Part shown: positions 9,853 through 18,607 of the stretch, piece by piece
Numbering within the stretch: the stretch's first letter is position 1
Layout: each line of letters starts with the position of its first letter
Assembly (NCBI RefSeq): GCF_000725545.1
Contig: NZ_JNZP01000001.1
Coordinates: 1-64,000, forward strand
Direction of reading: 5' to 3'
Length of the DNA stretch: 64,000 bases
Origin: Streptomyces exfoliatus
GTDB lineage: Bacteria > Actinomycetota > Actinomycetes > Streptomycetales > Streptomycetaceae
Notes under the pieces: generated by a model
What the model saw: only the letters and a program-made list of their open reading frames with translations
What the model was told of the DNA's origin: nothing
Database searches by the model: none
Position numbers and translations under genes: made by a program

Positions 9853-11462
9853 CTGGCCGAGCGGGGCTGGGTGGTGGGGATGCGCTGGGTGAAGAACAGG
9901 GCGACCAGCGCGGCGAAGGCGAGGATCGCGAGTGCGGCGCGCAGCCCGTCGAGCCGCGCCGCGGCGTTCGCCTCCAGCGCCTCCTGCGTCAGCCGCTCGC
10001 TGGTGCCGGCTTCGTCAAGCGCGCTCTCCAGCTGGACGTCGGAGAGGAACGGCACGCCGCTCTGGAGCTCCACGGCCGTCTGGCTCTTCACACTGGCGGG
10101 GACGGCCGGATTCTGCTCCACGTTCGCCAGGAAGGACGAGGTCAGCGAGGCGATCAGGACCGATCCGGCGAGTGCGGTGCCGATCGAGGCGCCGAGGTTG
10201 GTGACGGCGTTCTGGACGCCTCCGACCTCCGCGCTCTGTTCCTCCGGCAGCGCGGAGACGGTGACGGACCCCAGCTGGGAGGCGAGCGCCCCCATCCCGA
10301 GCCCGATCAGGAGCATGGGGATCGTCACCACTTCCGCGCCGGCGTCCGCGTCGAGCGCGGCCATCAGGGTCACCGCGCCGAGGAGCAGCGCGGTGATCCC
10401 GCTCCGTACCACCCGTCGGGGTGAGACGTCCGGGAGGAAGCGGGGGATGAGGACCGCGGCCGCGAGCAGGGTCGCCGAGAGCGGCAGGAGCCGGACACCG
10501 GTGGCGAGCGCGGAGAGGCCCAGGGCGACGGAGAGGTAGAGCGGGACGACGAAGAACACGCCCATCTGGACGAGGTACTGGAAGAAGAACATCGTCAGGC
10601 CGCCGTTCAGCTGCTTGTTCTGCAGCATGGCGGGGTCGAGCAGCGGTTCCGCGCCCTGCCGGACGAGGCGGGCCTCCCAGCGGAGGAACAGCCACGTGAT
10701 CCCCATGCCGAGCAGCATCAGCCACACCGTCAGGGACACCCCGAGCAGTGCGGGTGCGTCGGGCTTGGGCTGGAACCAGCCCCACTCGTCCGATCGGAGC
10801 ACCCCGTAGACGAAGCCCCCCAGCCCGAGGGCGGACAGTGCCGTGCCGACGAGGTCGATGCGCGACCGTACGTCACTCACCGCGTCGGCGATCGGGCGGG
10901 CGAGGACGAGGATGCCCAGGACCACGAGGACCTCGCCGGCGAAGACCCAGCGCCAGGAGAAGTACGTCGTGGCGACACCGCCGACGAGCGGACCGACCGC
11001 GATGGCGATCGCGCCGGCCGCGGCGACGAGACCGTAGGCGGCCGGACGACGCTCCGCGGCGAAGTTTCCCGCCACGAGCGCCACGATCGCCGGAAGAATC
11101 AGCGCGGCCCCGATGCCCTCCAGGAACGCCCAGCCGATGAGCAGCACCGGGAGGTTGGGTGCGAGGGCCGTGGTCAGGGAGCCGCAGCCGTAGATGACGC
11201 ACCCGATCATGAACGCGCGCTTGCGGCCGATCAGTGCGCCGATCTTGCCGCCGGGGATCATGAACATCGCCATCACCAGGGTGTAGGCCGTGATGGCCCC
11301 CTGGATCCCGGCCACCGTCGTGCCGACGTCCTCCGCCACCGTCGCGATGGAGACGTTCATGACGGAGCTGTCGAGCGCCATCAGGAACTGGCCGGCCGCC
11401 AGCGTCAGCAGCACGACGCGCGCCTTCGCGGCGCCCTCGGCGGTGCCTTTGTGTGATGCCAT
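9846..11462 (-). CDS. MFS drug exporter, DHA2 (EmrB/QacA) family, 14 TM
   Basis: 538 aa. The N-terminus LTLAAGQFLMALDSSVMNVSIATVAEDV matches DHA2 motif D1 (LDxTxVNVALP-like). FMIPGGKIGALIGRKRAFMIG is motif A, and IGWAFLEGIGAALILPA and VGPLVGGVATTYFSWRWVF follow, with about 14 hydrophobic segments overall. Family members export drugs or cationic antimicrobials using the proton gradient; the substrate here is unknown. It lies downstream of the DUF2252 gene on the same strand, separated by 129 bp of repeats, so it may belong to that unit. The C-terminus ends in a short basic tail. Confidence 0.9.
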   Translation of the reverse strand: MASHKGTAEGAAKARVVLLTLAAGQFLMALDSSVMNVSIATVAEDVGTTVAGIQGAITAYTLVMAMFMIPGGKIGALIGRKRAFMIGCVIYGCGSLTTALAPNLPVLLIGWAFLEGIGAALILPAIVALVAGNFAAERRPAAYGLVAAAGAIAIAVGPLVGGVATTYFSWRWVFAGEVLVVLGILVLARPIADAVSDVRSRIDLVGTALSALGLGGFVYGVLRSDEWGWFQPKPDAPALLGVSLTVWLMLLGMGITWLFLRWEARLVRQGAEPLLDPAMLQNKQLNGGLTMFFFQYLVQMGVFFVVPLYLSVALGLSALATGVRLLPLSATLLAAAVLIPRFLPDVSPRRVVRSGITALLLGAVTLMAALDADAGAEVVTIPMLLIGLGMGALASQLGSVTVSALPEEQSAEVGGVQNAVTNLGASIGTALAGSVLIASLTSSFLANVEQNPAVPASVKSQTAVELQSGVPFLSDVQLESALDEAGTSERLTQEALEANAAARLDGLRAALAILAFAALVALFFTQRIPTTQPRSARR

Positions 11463-11496
11463 GGCTGTCTTGTCCTTGCGCTTCGACGTCCGGACG

Positions 11497-11604
11497 CCCC
11501 GGGTCAGGCTCCGGGCCGCGGGCCCCGGGTCAGGCTCCGGGCCGCGGGCCCCGGGTCAGGCCGCAGGCCCCGGTCACGCCGCGGACCCCGGTCAGGCCGC
11601 GGGC
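11497..11604. repeat. GC-rich tandem repeats between the DUF2252 and exporter genes
   Basis: Two exact 26-bp units (11501-11526 and 11527-11552, starting GGGTCAGGCTCC) are followed by about three shorter degenerate copies (core CCCCGGTCAGGCCGCGG). The last copy spans the DUF2252 stop codon at 11592-11594. This looks like replication-slippage expansion of intergenic DNA. Confidence 0.75.
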
Positions 11605-13022
11605 AGTTCCTCCGCGGGCAGCCGGCCCGCCCGCACCGCGTCCGTCAGGGCCTGGTGGTCACGCTCGTTCTGGTCGGCGTACGCCTCCGCGAAGGTGGCG
11701 AGGGCGCGGTCGAACGCGTCGCCGCCGCCCAGATAGGCGGCGATGGCGATCCGGTCGCCGGACCTGGCGTGCGCGCGGGCCAGCGTGACGCCGCACAGTT
11801 CGCCGAACGCCGCCATGCGTCTCGGGTTCATCGTCTCCGGCATGGCGATGCCCTTCCAGTCGCGCAACTGCCGTACGTAGAAGTCACGCTGACGGCCGTC
11901 GATGCCGTCCACCCGTTCCCAGCCGAGGAAGATGTCGCTCGTGGCCTGCATCAGCCGCTGGCCCGAGACGACCCGCTCTCCCTGGTTGCGGTACTCGCTC
12001 GCGCCGACGTGCGCCGCGAGCACGGAGGTGTCGGCCTCCTTGGCCTGGAGGAAGAGGGGGTCCTTGTCGTCCCGGCCGAGGAGCAGGAAGATCCAGCAGC
12101 GGGTGCCGACGCTGCCGACGCCGACCACCTTGCGGGCGACGTCCACGAGGCGGTAGTCCTCCAGGAGCGTGCGCCGGTCGGAGGGCAGGGTGCGTCCGTA
12201 CCGCTCGATCAGGCCGCGGAACTGACGTTCCAGCGCGCCGCGTTCGACGTCCGGCAGGAGGTCGGCGATGGGGACGAGCAGCGGGGGATCCGCCGCGATC
12301 ATGGGCTTGCCGTCGACCGAACGGGTGACTTTGGCGAAGGCCTGCAGACTGTCGCGCGTGCGGGCCTTGGCCATGACGCGGGCCAGTCTCTTCCGGCCGC
12401 CCTTGTGGAGCCGGTCCGCGGCCAGGGTCTCGAGGCGGGCCGCGTCGATCTTCGCGTACCAGACGTCGAGGGTGCGCATCCCCGCGAAGCGGATCATCGC
12501 CTCGCGGTAGGAACGGACCGTGGTGCGGACGATGCGGGCCCGCTCGGCGTCGTCGAAGCCGTTCGCCCGGCCCGCGATCACGAAGCTCGCCGACAGCCGC
12601 TTGACGTCCCACTCCCAGGGGCCGGGAAGCGTCTCGTCGAAGTCGTTGATGTCGAACATCAACTGCCGCTCCGGCGAGGCGAGGAGCCGGAAGTTGAGCA
12701 TGTGGGCGTCCCCGCACAGCTGGGCCGTGAGCCCGGAGCTCGGGGTGCCGGCCAGGTCGGACGCCATGATCGCGGCGGCGCCGCGGTAGAAGCGGAACGG
12801 GGACTCGAGCATGCGGCCGTAGCGGATCGGTACGAGTTCGGGGACCCGTGTCGCCGACTGCGCCTCCAGGACCGTCAGCGGGTCCGGTCTGTCGCCGGCC
12901 GGCCGGTACTCGGCGTGGCCCGACCGCGGCGAGCGGCGCCGGGCCTCCTTGCCGAGTGCCGCGCGTTCGCCGGGCGTGGCGTGGTGTGCCGCGCGCAGCG
13001 CCGTGGTCGTGTTCCGGGCCAC
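11592..13022 (-). CDS. DUF2252 family protein
   Basis: 476 aa from GTG, 3 bp after the upstream amphi-Trp stop, so the two are almost certainly co-transcribed. Family landmarks: RYGRMLESPFRFYRGAAAIMASDLA, CGDAHMLNFRL, FDINDFDETLPGPWEWDVKRLSASF, VVGVGSVGTRCWIFLLLG and LARAHARSGD. The HxN and DxNDFD spacing resembles a kinase/phosphotransferase fold; DUF2252 proteins are widespread in actinomycetes without a settled function. It is probably cytoplasmic. The last codons lie in the repeat tract. Confidence 0.9.
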   Translation of the reverse strand: MARNTTTALRAAHHATPGERAALGKEARRRSPRSGHAEYRPAGDRPDPLTVLEAQSATRVPELVPIRYGRMLESPFRFYRGAAAIMASDLAGTPSSGLTAQLCGDAHMLNFRLLASPERQLMFDINDFDETLPGPWEWDVKRLSASFVIAGRANGFDDAERARIVRTTVRSYREAMIRFAGMRTLDVWYAKIDAARLETLAADRLHKGGRKRLARVMAKARTRDSLQAFAKVTRSVDGKPMIAADPPLLVPIADLLPDVERGALERQFRGLIERYGRTLPSDRRTLLEDYRLVDVARKVVGVGSVGTRCWIFLLLGRDDKDPLFLQAKEADTSVLAAHVGASEYRNQGERVVSGQRLMQATSDIFLGWERVDGIDGRQRDFYVRQLRDWKGIAMPETMNPRRMAAFGELCGVTLARAHARSGDRIAIAAYLGGGDAFDRALATFAEAYADQNERDHQALTDAVRAGRLPAEELPAA

Positions 13023-13025
13023 GGG

Positions 13026-13478
13026 TCAGGACTTCTTCGGGACGGGCGGCTTGGCCGGCGTGTCCGTCTTCCTGGTGTCCGTACCGTCCCGTGCGGTACC
13101 GGTACCGGTACCGATACCGGCGCCGTCTCGTGCGGGCTTGGAGGGCGCGCTCTTCCGCTTCCGCGGGGTCGCCTTCTTCTCCGTGGCCGCCTTCTTCGTG
13201 CCCGCGGCCTTCTTCGTGTCCGTCGTCTCCTTCGACGGGGCACCGCGGGTCGGCCCGGTCGGCCACTTGAACTCGATCTCCAGCTCCACCTCCCCGCCGC
13301 CGATCTCGATCTCGACCTCGCCGCGCAGGTCGTCGGGGATCTGCAGGCTCAGCGTCCCGTGGCCGAACTCCATGTCGACCTCGCCGCCCTTTCGCAGCGC
13401 GGCCGCGAGCGCCGCGAGCTGGTCCGCGGCCTCGAGCCGTGACATCGCGCGCTTCTGCTCGAACTTGAGATCCTTCAT
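13026..13478 (-). CDS. Amphi-Trp domain protein with Lys/Ala/Thr-rich tail
   Basis: 150 aa from ATG at 13478; the frame stays open upstream, but homology begins at MKDLKFEQKRAMSRLEAADQ. Residues 1-74 form the amphi-Trp domain: a helix with LAALAAALRKGG, then alternating strands ending LEIEFKW. The tail is low complexity (KKAAGTKKAATEKKATPRKRK, then a GT-rich stretch encoded by GGTACC hexamer repeats near 13100-13125) and resembles histone-H1-like or disordered basic tails. It might bind nucleic acid or acidic polymers, which is inference. It is first in a likely operon with DUF2252. Confidence 0.82.
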   Translation of the reverse strand: MKDLKFEQKRAMSRLEAADQLAALAAALRKGGEVDMEFGHGTLSLQIPDDLRGEVEIEIGGGEVELEIEFKWPTGPTRGAPSKETTDTKKAAGTKKAATEKKATPRKRKSAPSKPARDGAGIGTGTGTARDGTDTRKTDTPAKPPVPKKS

Positions 13479-13531
13479 GTGGCGTTTCCGATCAGGTAGG
13501 AACGGTGGACGGGCTGAGGTCTTCCGACCGG

Positions 13532-13945
13532 TCAGGTCGCGAGGACCTTGGCCTTGGCCTGCGCGAACTCGGCCTCCGTGATCGCGCCCCGGTCCTTGAG
13601 CTCGGCGAGCCGGGCCAGTTCCTCCGCGTGCCCGCCGCTGCCGGCGGTCTCCCGCACGTAGGAGCGAAACTGCTGCTCGTTCTGCCGGACCCGGTTCAGC
13701 TCGCGCTCGCCCATGCCGCGCCCGCGGGCGATCAGGTAGACGAACACGCCGAGGAAGGGCAGCAGGATCACGAAGATGGTCCACCCCGACTTGCCCCAGC
13801 CGCCGAGCGAGTCGTCGCGGAAGATGTCGCCGATGATCCGGAAGAGGAGCATGAACCAGAGGACCCAGCAGAAGATCAGCAGCATGGTCCAGAACATGTT
13901 CAGCAGCGGGTAGTCCACTGCCAGCTGCACCATCGAGTCGTTCAT
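13532..13945 (-). CDS. Small membrane protein with PLDc_N-like and SHOCT-like segments
   Basis: 137 aa from ATG at 13945, chosen for GGCAGGAG 8 nt upstream; the longer frame adds an Arg-rich stretch unlike a signal. Two TM helices (about residues 12-36 and 51-72) carry a PLDc_N-type pattern (FWTMLLIFCWVLWFMLLFR, then GWTIFVILLPFLGVFVYLIARG). The C-terminus (ELARLAELKDRGAITEAEFAQAKAKVLAT) is a classic SHOCT tail. Such proteins are common near stress genes, with roles in oligomerisation or membrane maintenance proposed but unproven. It sits 53 bp upstream of the amphi-Trp gene, same strand. Confidence 0.85.
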   Translation of the reverse strand: MNDSMVQLAVDYPLLNMFWTMLLIFCWVLWFMLLFRIIGDIFRDDSLGGWGKSGWTIFVILLPFLGVFVYLIARGRGMGERELNRVRQNEQQFRSYVRETAGSGGHAEELARLAELKDRGAITEAEFAQAKAKVLAT

Positions 13946-14096
13946 GGCCGATCTCCTGCCGGTCGGGACCGGCCGCGACTGCCTGTTTCTCCGGAGGTCG
14001 CGGTCCGGTGGACGAAACTTCCTCCAGGGTGCGGCGCGGTCGCGCATTCCGCACTCCGGGCGGGGAGAGCCGGCCCGGAGTGCCGGTTTCGGCGTG

Positions 14097-14546
14097 TCAG
14101 TCGGCGGTGTGCGACCAACTGGAACACAGCGCCCAGATGATGAACACGTCGATCGCCAGGAGGGTGAGCGCCCACCAGGGCTGGTAGGGGAGCCAGAGGA
14201 AGTTGGCGATCATGCTGAGGCCGGCCAGGCCGACACCGGCCACGCGCGCCCAGTTCGCGCCCTTGAAGAGACCCACTCCGGTGACCACGATGATGATCCC
14301 GAGGATGAGGTGGATCCAGCCCCAGGCCGTCAGGTCGAACTCGAAGACGTAGGAGCCGACGCGGGCGTAGACGTCGTCCTCCGCGATGGCCGCGATGCCC
14401 TGGAGGACGGCCAGGGCGCCCGACACGGTCAGCAGCACCGCGGCGAACACCGTGCCGCCGCTCGCCACGCCGCCGCCGGACCGGGGCACGTCACCTGGTG
14501 TGGTCCGGGCGTTCCACTGTCCTCCGGCCGGGGTCTGCTGGCTCAT
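14097..14546 (-). CDS. Four-TM DUF7144-like membrane protein
   Basis: 149 aa from ATG at 14546 with GAGGTGA 5 nt upstream. After a polar N-terminus of ~27 residues come four hydrophobic segments: VFAAVLLTVSGALAVLQGIAAI, LTAWGWIHLILGIIIVVTGVGL, WARVAGVGLAGLSMIANFLWLPY and WWALTLLAIDVFIIWALC. The pattern fits the small Streptomyces family I know as DUF7144, of unknown function. Its neighbours (SHOCT protein, amphi-Trp, DUF2252) are all on the same strand and suggest a shared stress or membrane-maintenance role. Two 22-bp direct repeats lie ~130-175 bp upstream. Confidence 0.8.
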   Translation of the reverse strand: MSQQTPAGGQWNARTTPGDVPRSGGGVASGGTVFAAVLLTVSGALAVLQGIAAIAEDDVYARVGSYVFEFDLTAWGWIHLILGIIIVVTGVGLFKGANWARVAGVGLAGLSMIANFLWLPYQPWWALTLLAIDVFIIWALCSSWSHTAD

Positions 14547-14678
14547 GGAAGTCACCTCACAGCTCGCGATCCTCGCCGGGCATCCCGTCGCTCGCCGACC
14601 TGCTCGCGCTGCCACGGGACGCCGGGCCCAGACACCTCCTTCCCAGTATCGGCGCCCTCCGGGCGACGTGCTTGACGG

Positions 14679-14722
14679 CGGTACGACCACCCCTGTCCGG
14701 CGGTGCGACCACCCCTGTCCGG
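14679..14722. repeat. Tandem 22-bp direct repeat upstream of the four-TM gene
   Basis: Two adjacent 22-bp copies (14679-14700 and 14701-14722) differ at one base: CGGTACGACCACCCCTGTCC versus CGGTGCGACCACCCCTGTCC, both followed by GG. They lie between the phospholipase C stop and the 14546 start, so a tandem regulator-binding site for the latter is possible but unproven. Confidence 0.7.
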
Positions 14723-14770
14723 GGCCGGCCCACACGGGGGAACCGGCCGCGAGCCAGGGGTGGCGACGGA

Positions 14771-16828
14771 TCAGTACGTCAGGATGCCCGGGTCCGTGAC
14801 GCCGGGTGCGCCCGTCTCCACGTGGCCCGCGAGGCGGCGGAGGTAGTCCGCGTTCGCCGGGATCGCGACGGTCACGTCGTACCAGCGGGCCGCCGTCGTC
14901 AGGTCGACCGTGTGGGTGACCGTCGCTCCCCTCGGGACGGTCACCGTCTGCGGGGTGCCCGCGTAGGTGTTCGTGACCGTGAGGGTGGCCGCCGCCGCGG
15001 TGCCGTTCGTCAGCGTCAGTTCCAGGTTGCCCGTGGAGGCGTTGTGGCGGGCCGTGACCTCGGGGACCGCCGTCTTGCCGGGGGAACGGAAGCGGCGGAG
15101 GAAGCCGTTGGGGCCGTGGACCGTGAGGTCGGTGACGCCCTTGGAGTACTTGGTGTTCCAGGTGTCCGAGAGGGTCTTGGCCGCCTCGGTCGTGTACGTC
15201 CAGGGCGCGTCCGTGCGGTTCGCCGAGGTCACGTAGAACTGGGCGCCCGCCGCCGGGCCGCCGCTGAAGGTGAGGCGGTAGGTGCCCGCAGTGGTGTCGG
15301 CGGCGCCGTCCACGTACGGGGCGTACTTCAGCGGACGGGTGGGCTTGGTGCCCGGCTCCTGGCGGGGCATGGTGCCGGCCGCGGGGGCGGTGGCGAGGAA
15401 GTCGGGGTGGCGGTCGCGGTCCGGCGGGTAGTAGCCGTCGGTCGGCGGCAGCGGGGCGGGCTGGGCGTTGGTGCTCGTGAAGTCGAACGCCGAGGTCAGG
15501 TCGCCGCAGACGGCCCGTCGCCAGGGCGATATCTGGGGTTCGAGCACGCCGAAGCGCTGCTCCATGAAGCGGATGACCGAGGTGTGGTCGAAGGTCTCGG
15601 AGCAGGTGTAGCCGCCGGTGGACCAGGGCGAGACGACGATCATCGGGACGCGCGGGCCGAGACCGTACGGGCCGGCGACGTAACCCGTCTTGCCCGGGAA
15701 GTGGTCGAGCGCCGTCGGGGTCGTGGAGAGGCCCTGCGCCGCGGAGGCCGGGACGTACGGCGGGACGACGTGGTCGAAGAAGCCGTCGTTCTCGTCGTAC
15801 GTGATGAACAGGGCGGTACGGGCCCACACGTCGGGGTTCGAGGTCAGCGCGTCCAGGACCTGCGCGATGTACCAGGCGCCGTAGTTGGAGGGCCAGTTGG
15901 AGTGTTCCGAGAAGGCCTCGGGGGCGGCGATCCAGGAGACCTTGGGCAGCCGGCCGGCCTGGACGTCGGCGCGGAGGTCGGCGAGGTAGCTCTCGCCCTT
16001 GGACGCGTCCGTGCCCGTGCGGGCCTTGTCGTACAGCGGGTTGCCGGGCTGGGCGTTGCGGTAGGTGTTGAAGTAGAGGAGGGAGTTGTCGCCGTAGTTG
16101 CCGCGGTAGGCGTCGTTGATCCAGCCCCAGTGCCCGGCGGCGTTCAGGCCGTCGCCGATGTCCTGGTAGACCTTCCAGGAGATCCCGGCCGCCTCCAGGC
16201 GCTCGGGGTACGTCTTCCAGCCGTAGCCCGCCTCGGCGTTGTTGAGGACGGGGCCGCCGCCCGTGCCGTCGTTGCCGGTGTGGCCGGACCACAGGTAGTA
16301 GCGGTTCGGGTCGGTCGAGCCGATGAACGAGCAGTGGTACGCGTCGCAGACCGTGAAGGCGTCGGCGAGCGCGTAGTGGAACGGGATGTCCTCGCGCGTG
16401 AGGTACGCCATCGTGGCCGGGGTCTTGGCCGGCACCCACTGGTCGTACTTGCCGCCGTTGAACGCCTTCTGGCCGCCCGCCCAGTCGTGGTTGAGGCCCT
16501 GGAGGAACTCCATGCCGAGGTCGTCGCTCGGCGGCCGGAACGGCAGGGTCACCTTCCTGCCGTCCGTCTGGTTCCAGACGGACTTGCCGCTGGGCAGGGT
16601 CACCGGGCGGGGGTCGCCGAAGCCGCGCACGCCCTTCATCGCGCCGAAGTAGTGGTCGAAGGAACGGTTCTCCTGCATCAGGACGACGATGTGCTCGACG
16701 TCCTGGATCGTGCCGGTGGAGCCTTGCGCCGGGATGGCGGCGGCCCGCGCGATGCTGTCGGACAGCATGGTGAGGGCGGCGGCGCCGCCTGCGAGCTGGA
16801 GGAACCTGCGGCGATCGAGGTCGACCAT
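14771..16828 (-). CDS. Secreted phospholipase C of the phosphocholine-specific family (Tat substrate)
   Basis: 685 aa from ATG at 16828 with GGAGG upstream; the frame continues upstream, but the Tat motif DRRRFLQL at residues 4-11 fixes this start. The hydrophobic stretch ends in AAAIPAQ. The catalytic phosphoesterase domain includes VEHIVVLMQENRSFDHYFGAM, DNDGFFDHVVPP-like EN/H motifs (YDENDGFFDHV) and GPRVPMIVVSPWSTGG. Two C-terminal beta domains of the DUF756 type follow (from about residue 490), as in bacterial PC-PLC. It hydrolyses phospholipid head groups outside the cell, often under phosphate control, though no PHO box was identified here. Confidence 0.92.
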   Translation of the reverse strand: MVDLDRRRFLQLAGGAAALTMLSDSIARAAAIPAQGSTGTIQDVEHIVVLMQENRSFDHYFGAMKGVRGFGDPRPVTLPSGKSVWNQTDGRKVTLPFRPPSDDLGMEFLQGLNHDWAGGQKAFNGGKYDQWVPAKTPATMAYLTREDIPFHYALADAFTVCDAYHCSFIGSTDPNRYYLWSGHTGNDGTGGGPVLNNAEAGYGWKTYPERLEAAGISWKVYQDIGDGLNAAGHWGWINDAYRGNYGDNSLLYFNTYRNAQPGNPLYDKARTGTDASKGESYLADLRADVQAGRLPKVSWIAAPEAFSEHSNWPSNYGAWYIAQVLDALTSNPDVWARTALFITYDENDGFFDHVVPPYVPASAAQGLSTTPTALDHFPGKTGYVAGPYGLGPRVPMIVVSPWSTGGYTCSETFDHTSVIRFMEQRFGVLEPQISPWRRAVCGDLTSAFDFTSTNAQPAPLPPTDGYYPPDRDRHPDFLATAPAAGTMPRQEPGTKPTRPLKYAPYVDGAADTTAGTYRLTFSGGPAAGAQFYVTSANRTDAPWTYTTEAAKTLSDTWNTKYSKGVTDLTVHGPNGFLRRFRSPGKTAVPEVTARHNASTGNLELTLTNGTAAAATLTVTNTYAGTPQTVTVPRGATVTHTVDLTTAARWYDVTVAIPANADYLRRLAGHVETGAPGVTDPGILTY

Positions 16829-17000
16829 GGGGAGTTGCCCTCCGGAGGGGAAGCGGACGAGTACGGGTGCGGGTGCGCGCGGCCGACCGGTCGAACGGTC
16901 CGCGAAGCGCCCCAAGGACAGCGCCCGCGCCCCACCACCCGGCGGCCGCCCCATGACTGCCCGCCGTACAGCAGGCGAACCCCTCGTGCGCGTACGGGAA

Positions 17001-17034
17001 AACCCCCGGCGCGGGATGCCGCGCGCCGGGGGTT
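17001..17034 (-). terminator. Intrinsic terminator downstream of ohr
   Basis: A perfect 13-bp GC-rich stem (17001-17013 with 17022-17034) with an 8-nt loop lies 24 bp beyond the ohr stop. It separates ohr from the phospholipase C gene. The rest of the gap (16829-17000) shows no other clear element. Confidence 0.8.
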
Positions 17035-17057
17035 CTCCGGTGTCCGTACGGGTGGGA

Positions 17058-17474
<417 letters not shown>

Positions 17475-17525
17475 GTTCTCTTCCGTTCCTGTCCTCGGGA
17501 GGCCGTGTCGTGCGGTGGCCCTCTA

Positions 17526-17554
17526 TTAATAGCGCACTATTCAGTTGTGCACAA
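17526..17554 (-). promoter_or_regulatory. ohr promoter embedded in the OhrR operator
   Basis: On the minus strand: -35 TTGTGC (17549-17554), spacer of exactly 17 bp, -10 TATTAA (17526-17531). The -35 box and the spacer lie inside the 36-bp palindrome, so bound OhrR would block sigma-HrdB-type RNA polymerase. The predicted start site is ~45 nt before the ohr ATG. Confidence 0.75.
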
Positions 17555-17567
17555 CTGAATAGTGCGC
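17532..17567. promoter_or_regulatory. Perfect 36-bp palindromic operator between ohr and ohrR
   Basis: Half-site GCGCACTATTCAGTTGTG (17532-17549) is followed directly by its exact reverse complement CACAACTGAATAGTGCGC (17550-17567). A perfect dyad of this size between ohr and a MarR-type ohrR is the expected operator, and its length could hold a dimer pair. Confidence 0.9.
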
Positions 17568-17593
17568 GAGAAGGCCTCGCGTATCCTGGAGTC

Positions 17594-18076
17594 ATGGAGA
17601 CGCTCGACACGGTCCCGGACGAGGACTTCCTCCGGCTCGACCACCAGATCTGCTTCTCGCTGCACGCGGCGACCCGCGCCTTCAACGGCGTCTACCGCGA
17701 GGCCCTCAAGGAGCTCGGGCTCACCTACCCGCAGTACCTCGTCATGCTCGTGCTCTGGGAGCACGGCGAGCTGCCCGTGAAGGGCATCGGCGAACGCCTC
17801 CGGCTCGACTCCGGGACCCTGTCGCCGCTGCTCAAGCGCCTGGAGGCGGCCGGCTACGTCGAGCGGCGCCGCAGCCCCGAGGACGAGAGGTCCGTCACCG
17901 TACGCCCCACCGTCGAAGGGTCCGCGCTGAAGGCGAAGGCCCGAGCCGTACCCCGCCGCATCGCCACCGCGACCGGCCTCGACCTGGAGGAGATCCGCGA
18001 GCTGCGGGATCGCCTCGCCGCGCTGGCGGTCCGCCTCGACGGCGTCGACCCGGACGACCTCGCCTCCTGTGGCTGA
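17594..18076 (+). CDS. ohrR: MarR-family peroxide-sensing repressor OhrR
   Basis: 160 aa from ATG 17594 with TGGAG upstream. [18 protein letters not shown] holds Cys20, at the position of the peroxide-reactive Cys of Ohr[52 protein letters not shown] is the winged HTH with the recognition helix, and [10 protein letters not shown] is the wing. OhrR represses ohr and usually itself until the Cys is oxidised. The perfect palindrome lies 27-62 bp upstream. The C-terminus has no second Cys except near residue 159 (ASCG), so its redox mechanism (1-Cys or 2-Cys) is open. Confidence 0.95.
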   Translation: METLDTVPDEDFLRLDHQICFSLHAATRAFNGVYREALKELGLTYPQYLVMLVLWEHGELPVKGIGERLRLDSGTLSPLLKRLEAAGYVERRRSPEDERSVTVRPTVEGSALKAKARAVPRRIATATGLDLEEIRELRDRLAALAVRLDGVDPDDLASCG

Positions 18077-18160
18077 CGGCCGTCCGGTCTCCCGCGCCGC
18101 GAGGCCGGCGGTCATCGAACCGTAAGGAGCGATCTCCACCCCCGTCCCTATACTCACCCC

Positions 18161-18607
18161 ATGCCCGACATCACCATCCGGCGCGCCACCGCCGACGACT
18201 CCAAGCGGCTCACCCGGCTCGTCCGGGGGTCCCGGGCCTACCGGGGGGACTACGCCGGCATGGTCGACGGGTACCAGGTCGGCGGTCCGTACATCGAGCA
18301 CCACCCCGTCTTCGTCGCCGTCGACGAGGAGGGCCTCGTGCTCGGGTTCTACGCCCTCCTCGTCGACGAGGCCGAGCTCGACCTCGCCTTCGTCGCCGAC
18401 GGCGCCCAGGGCCTCGGCATCGGGCGGCAGCTCATGGCGCACATGACCGGGCAGGCCAGGGCCGCCGGGCTGCGGTCCGTGCGGGTCGTCTCGCATCCGC
18501 CCGCCGAGGAGTTCTACCTGCGCACCGGCGCCGTCCGCACCGGGACGGTCCCGCACGCCGGGCACATCCACTGGGACCGCCCCGAGCTCCGGTACGACGT
18601 CGCGTGA
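18161..18607 (+). CDS. GNAT family N-acetyltransferase
   Basis: 148 aa. It begins DITIRRATADDSKRLTRLV. The acetyl-CoA-binding motif A is LDLAFVADGAQGLGIGRQLMAHM (G-rich QGLGIG), and the C-terminus FYLRTGAVRTGTV is motif B-like. The substrate is unknown; free-standing GNATs acetylate small amines, antibiotics or protein N-termini. Its stop overlaps the GTG of the following MFS gene by 4 bp, so the two are co-translated and may handle the same compound. Confidence 0.9.
   Translation: MPDITIRRATADDSKRLTRLVRGSRAYRGDYAGMVDGYQVGGPYIEHHPVFVAVDEEGLVLGFYALLVDEAELDLAFVADGAQGLGIGRQLMAHMTGQARAAGLRSVRVVSHPPAEEFYLRTGAVRTGTVPHAGHIHWDRPELRYDVA

Noticed and set aside
13479..14054. An N-terminal extension of the amphi-Trp frame through the SHOCT gene
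   Set aside because: The upstream part overlaps a better supported gene and has Arg/Pro-rich shadow composition; homology begins at MKDLKFEQ.
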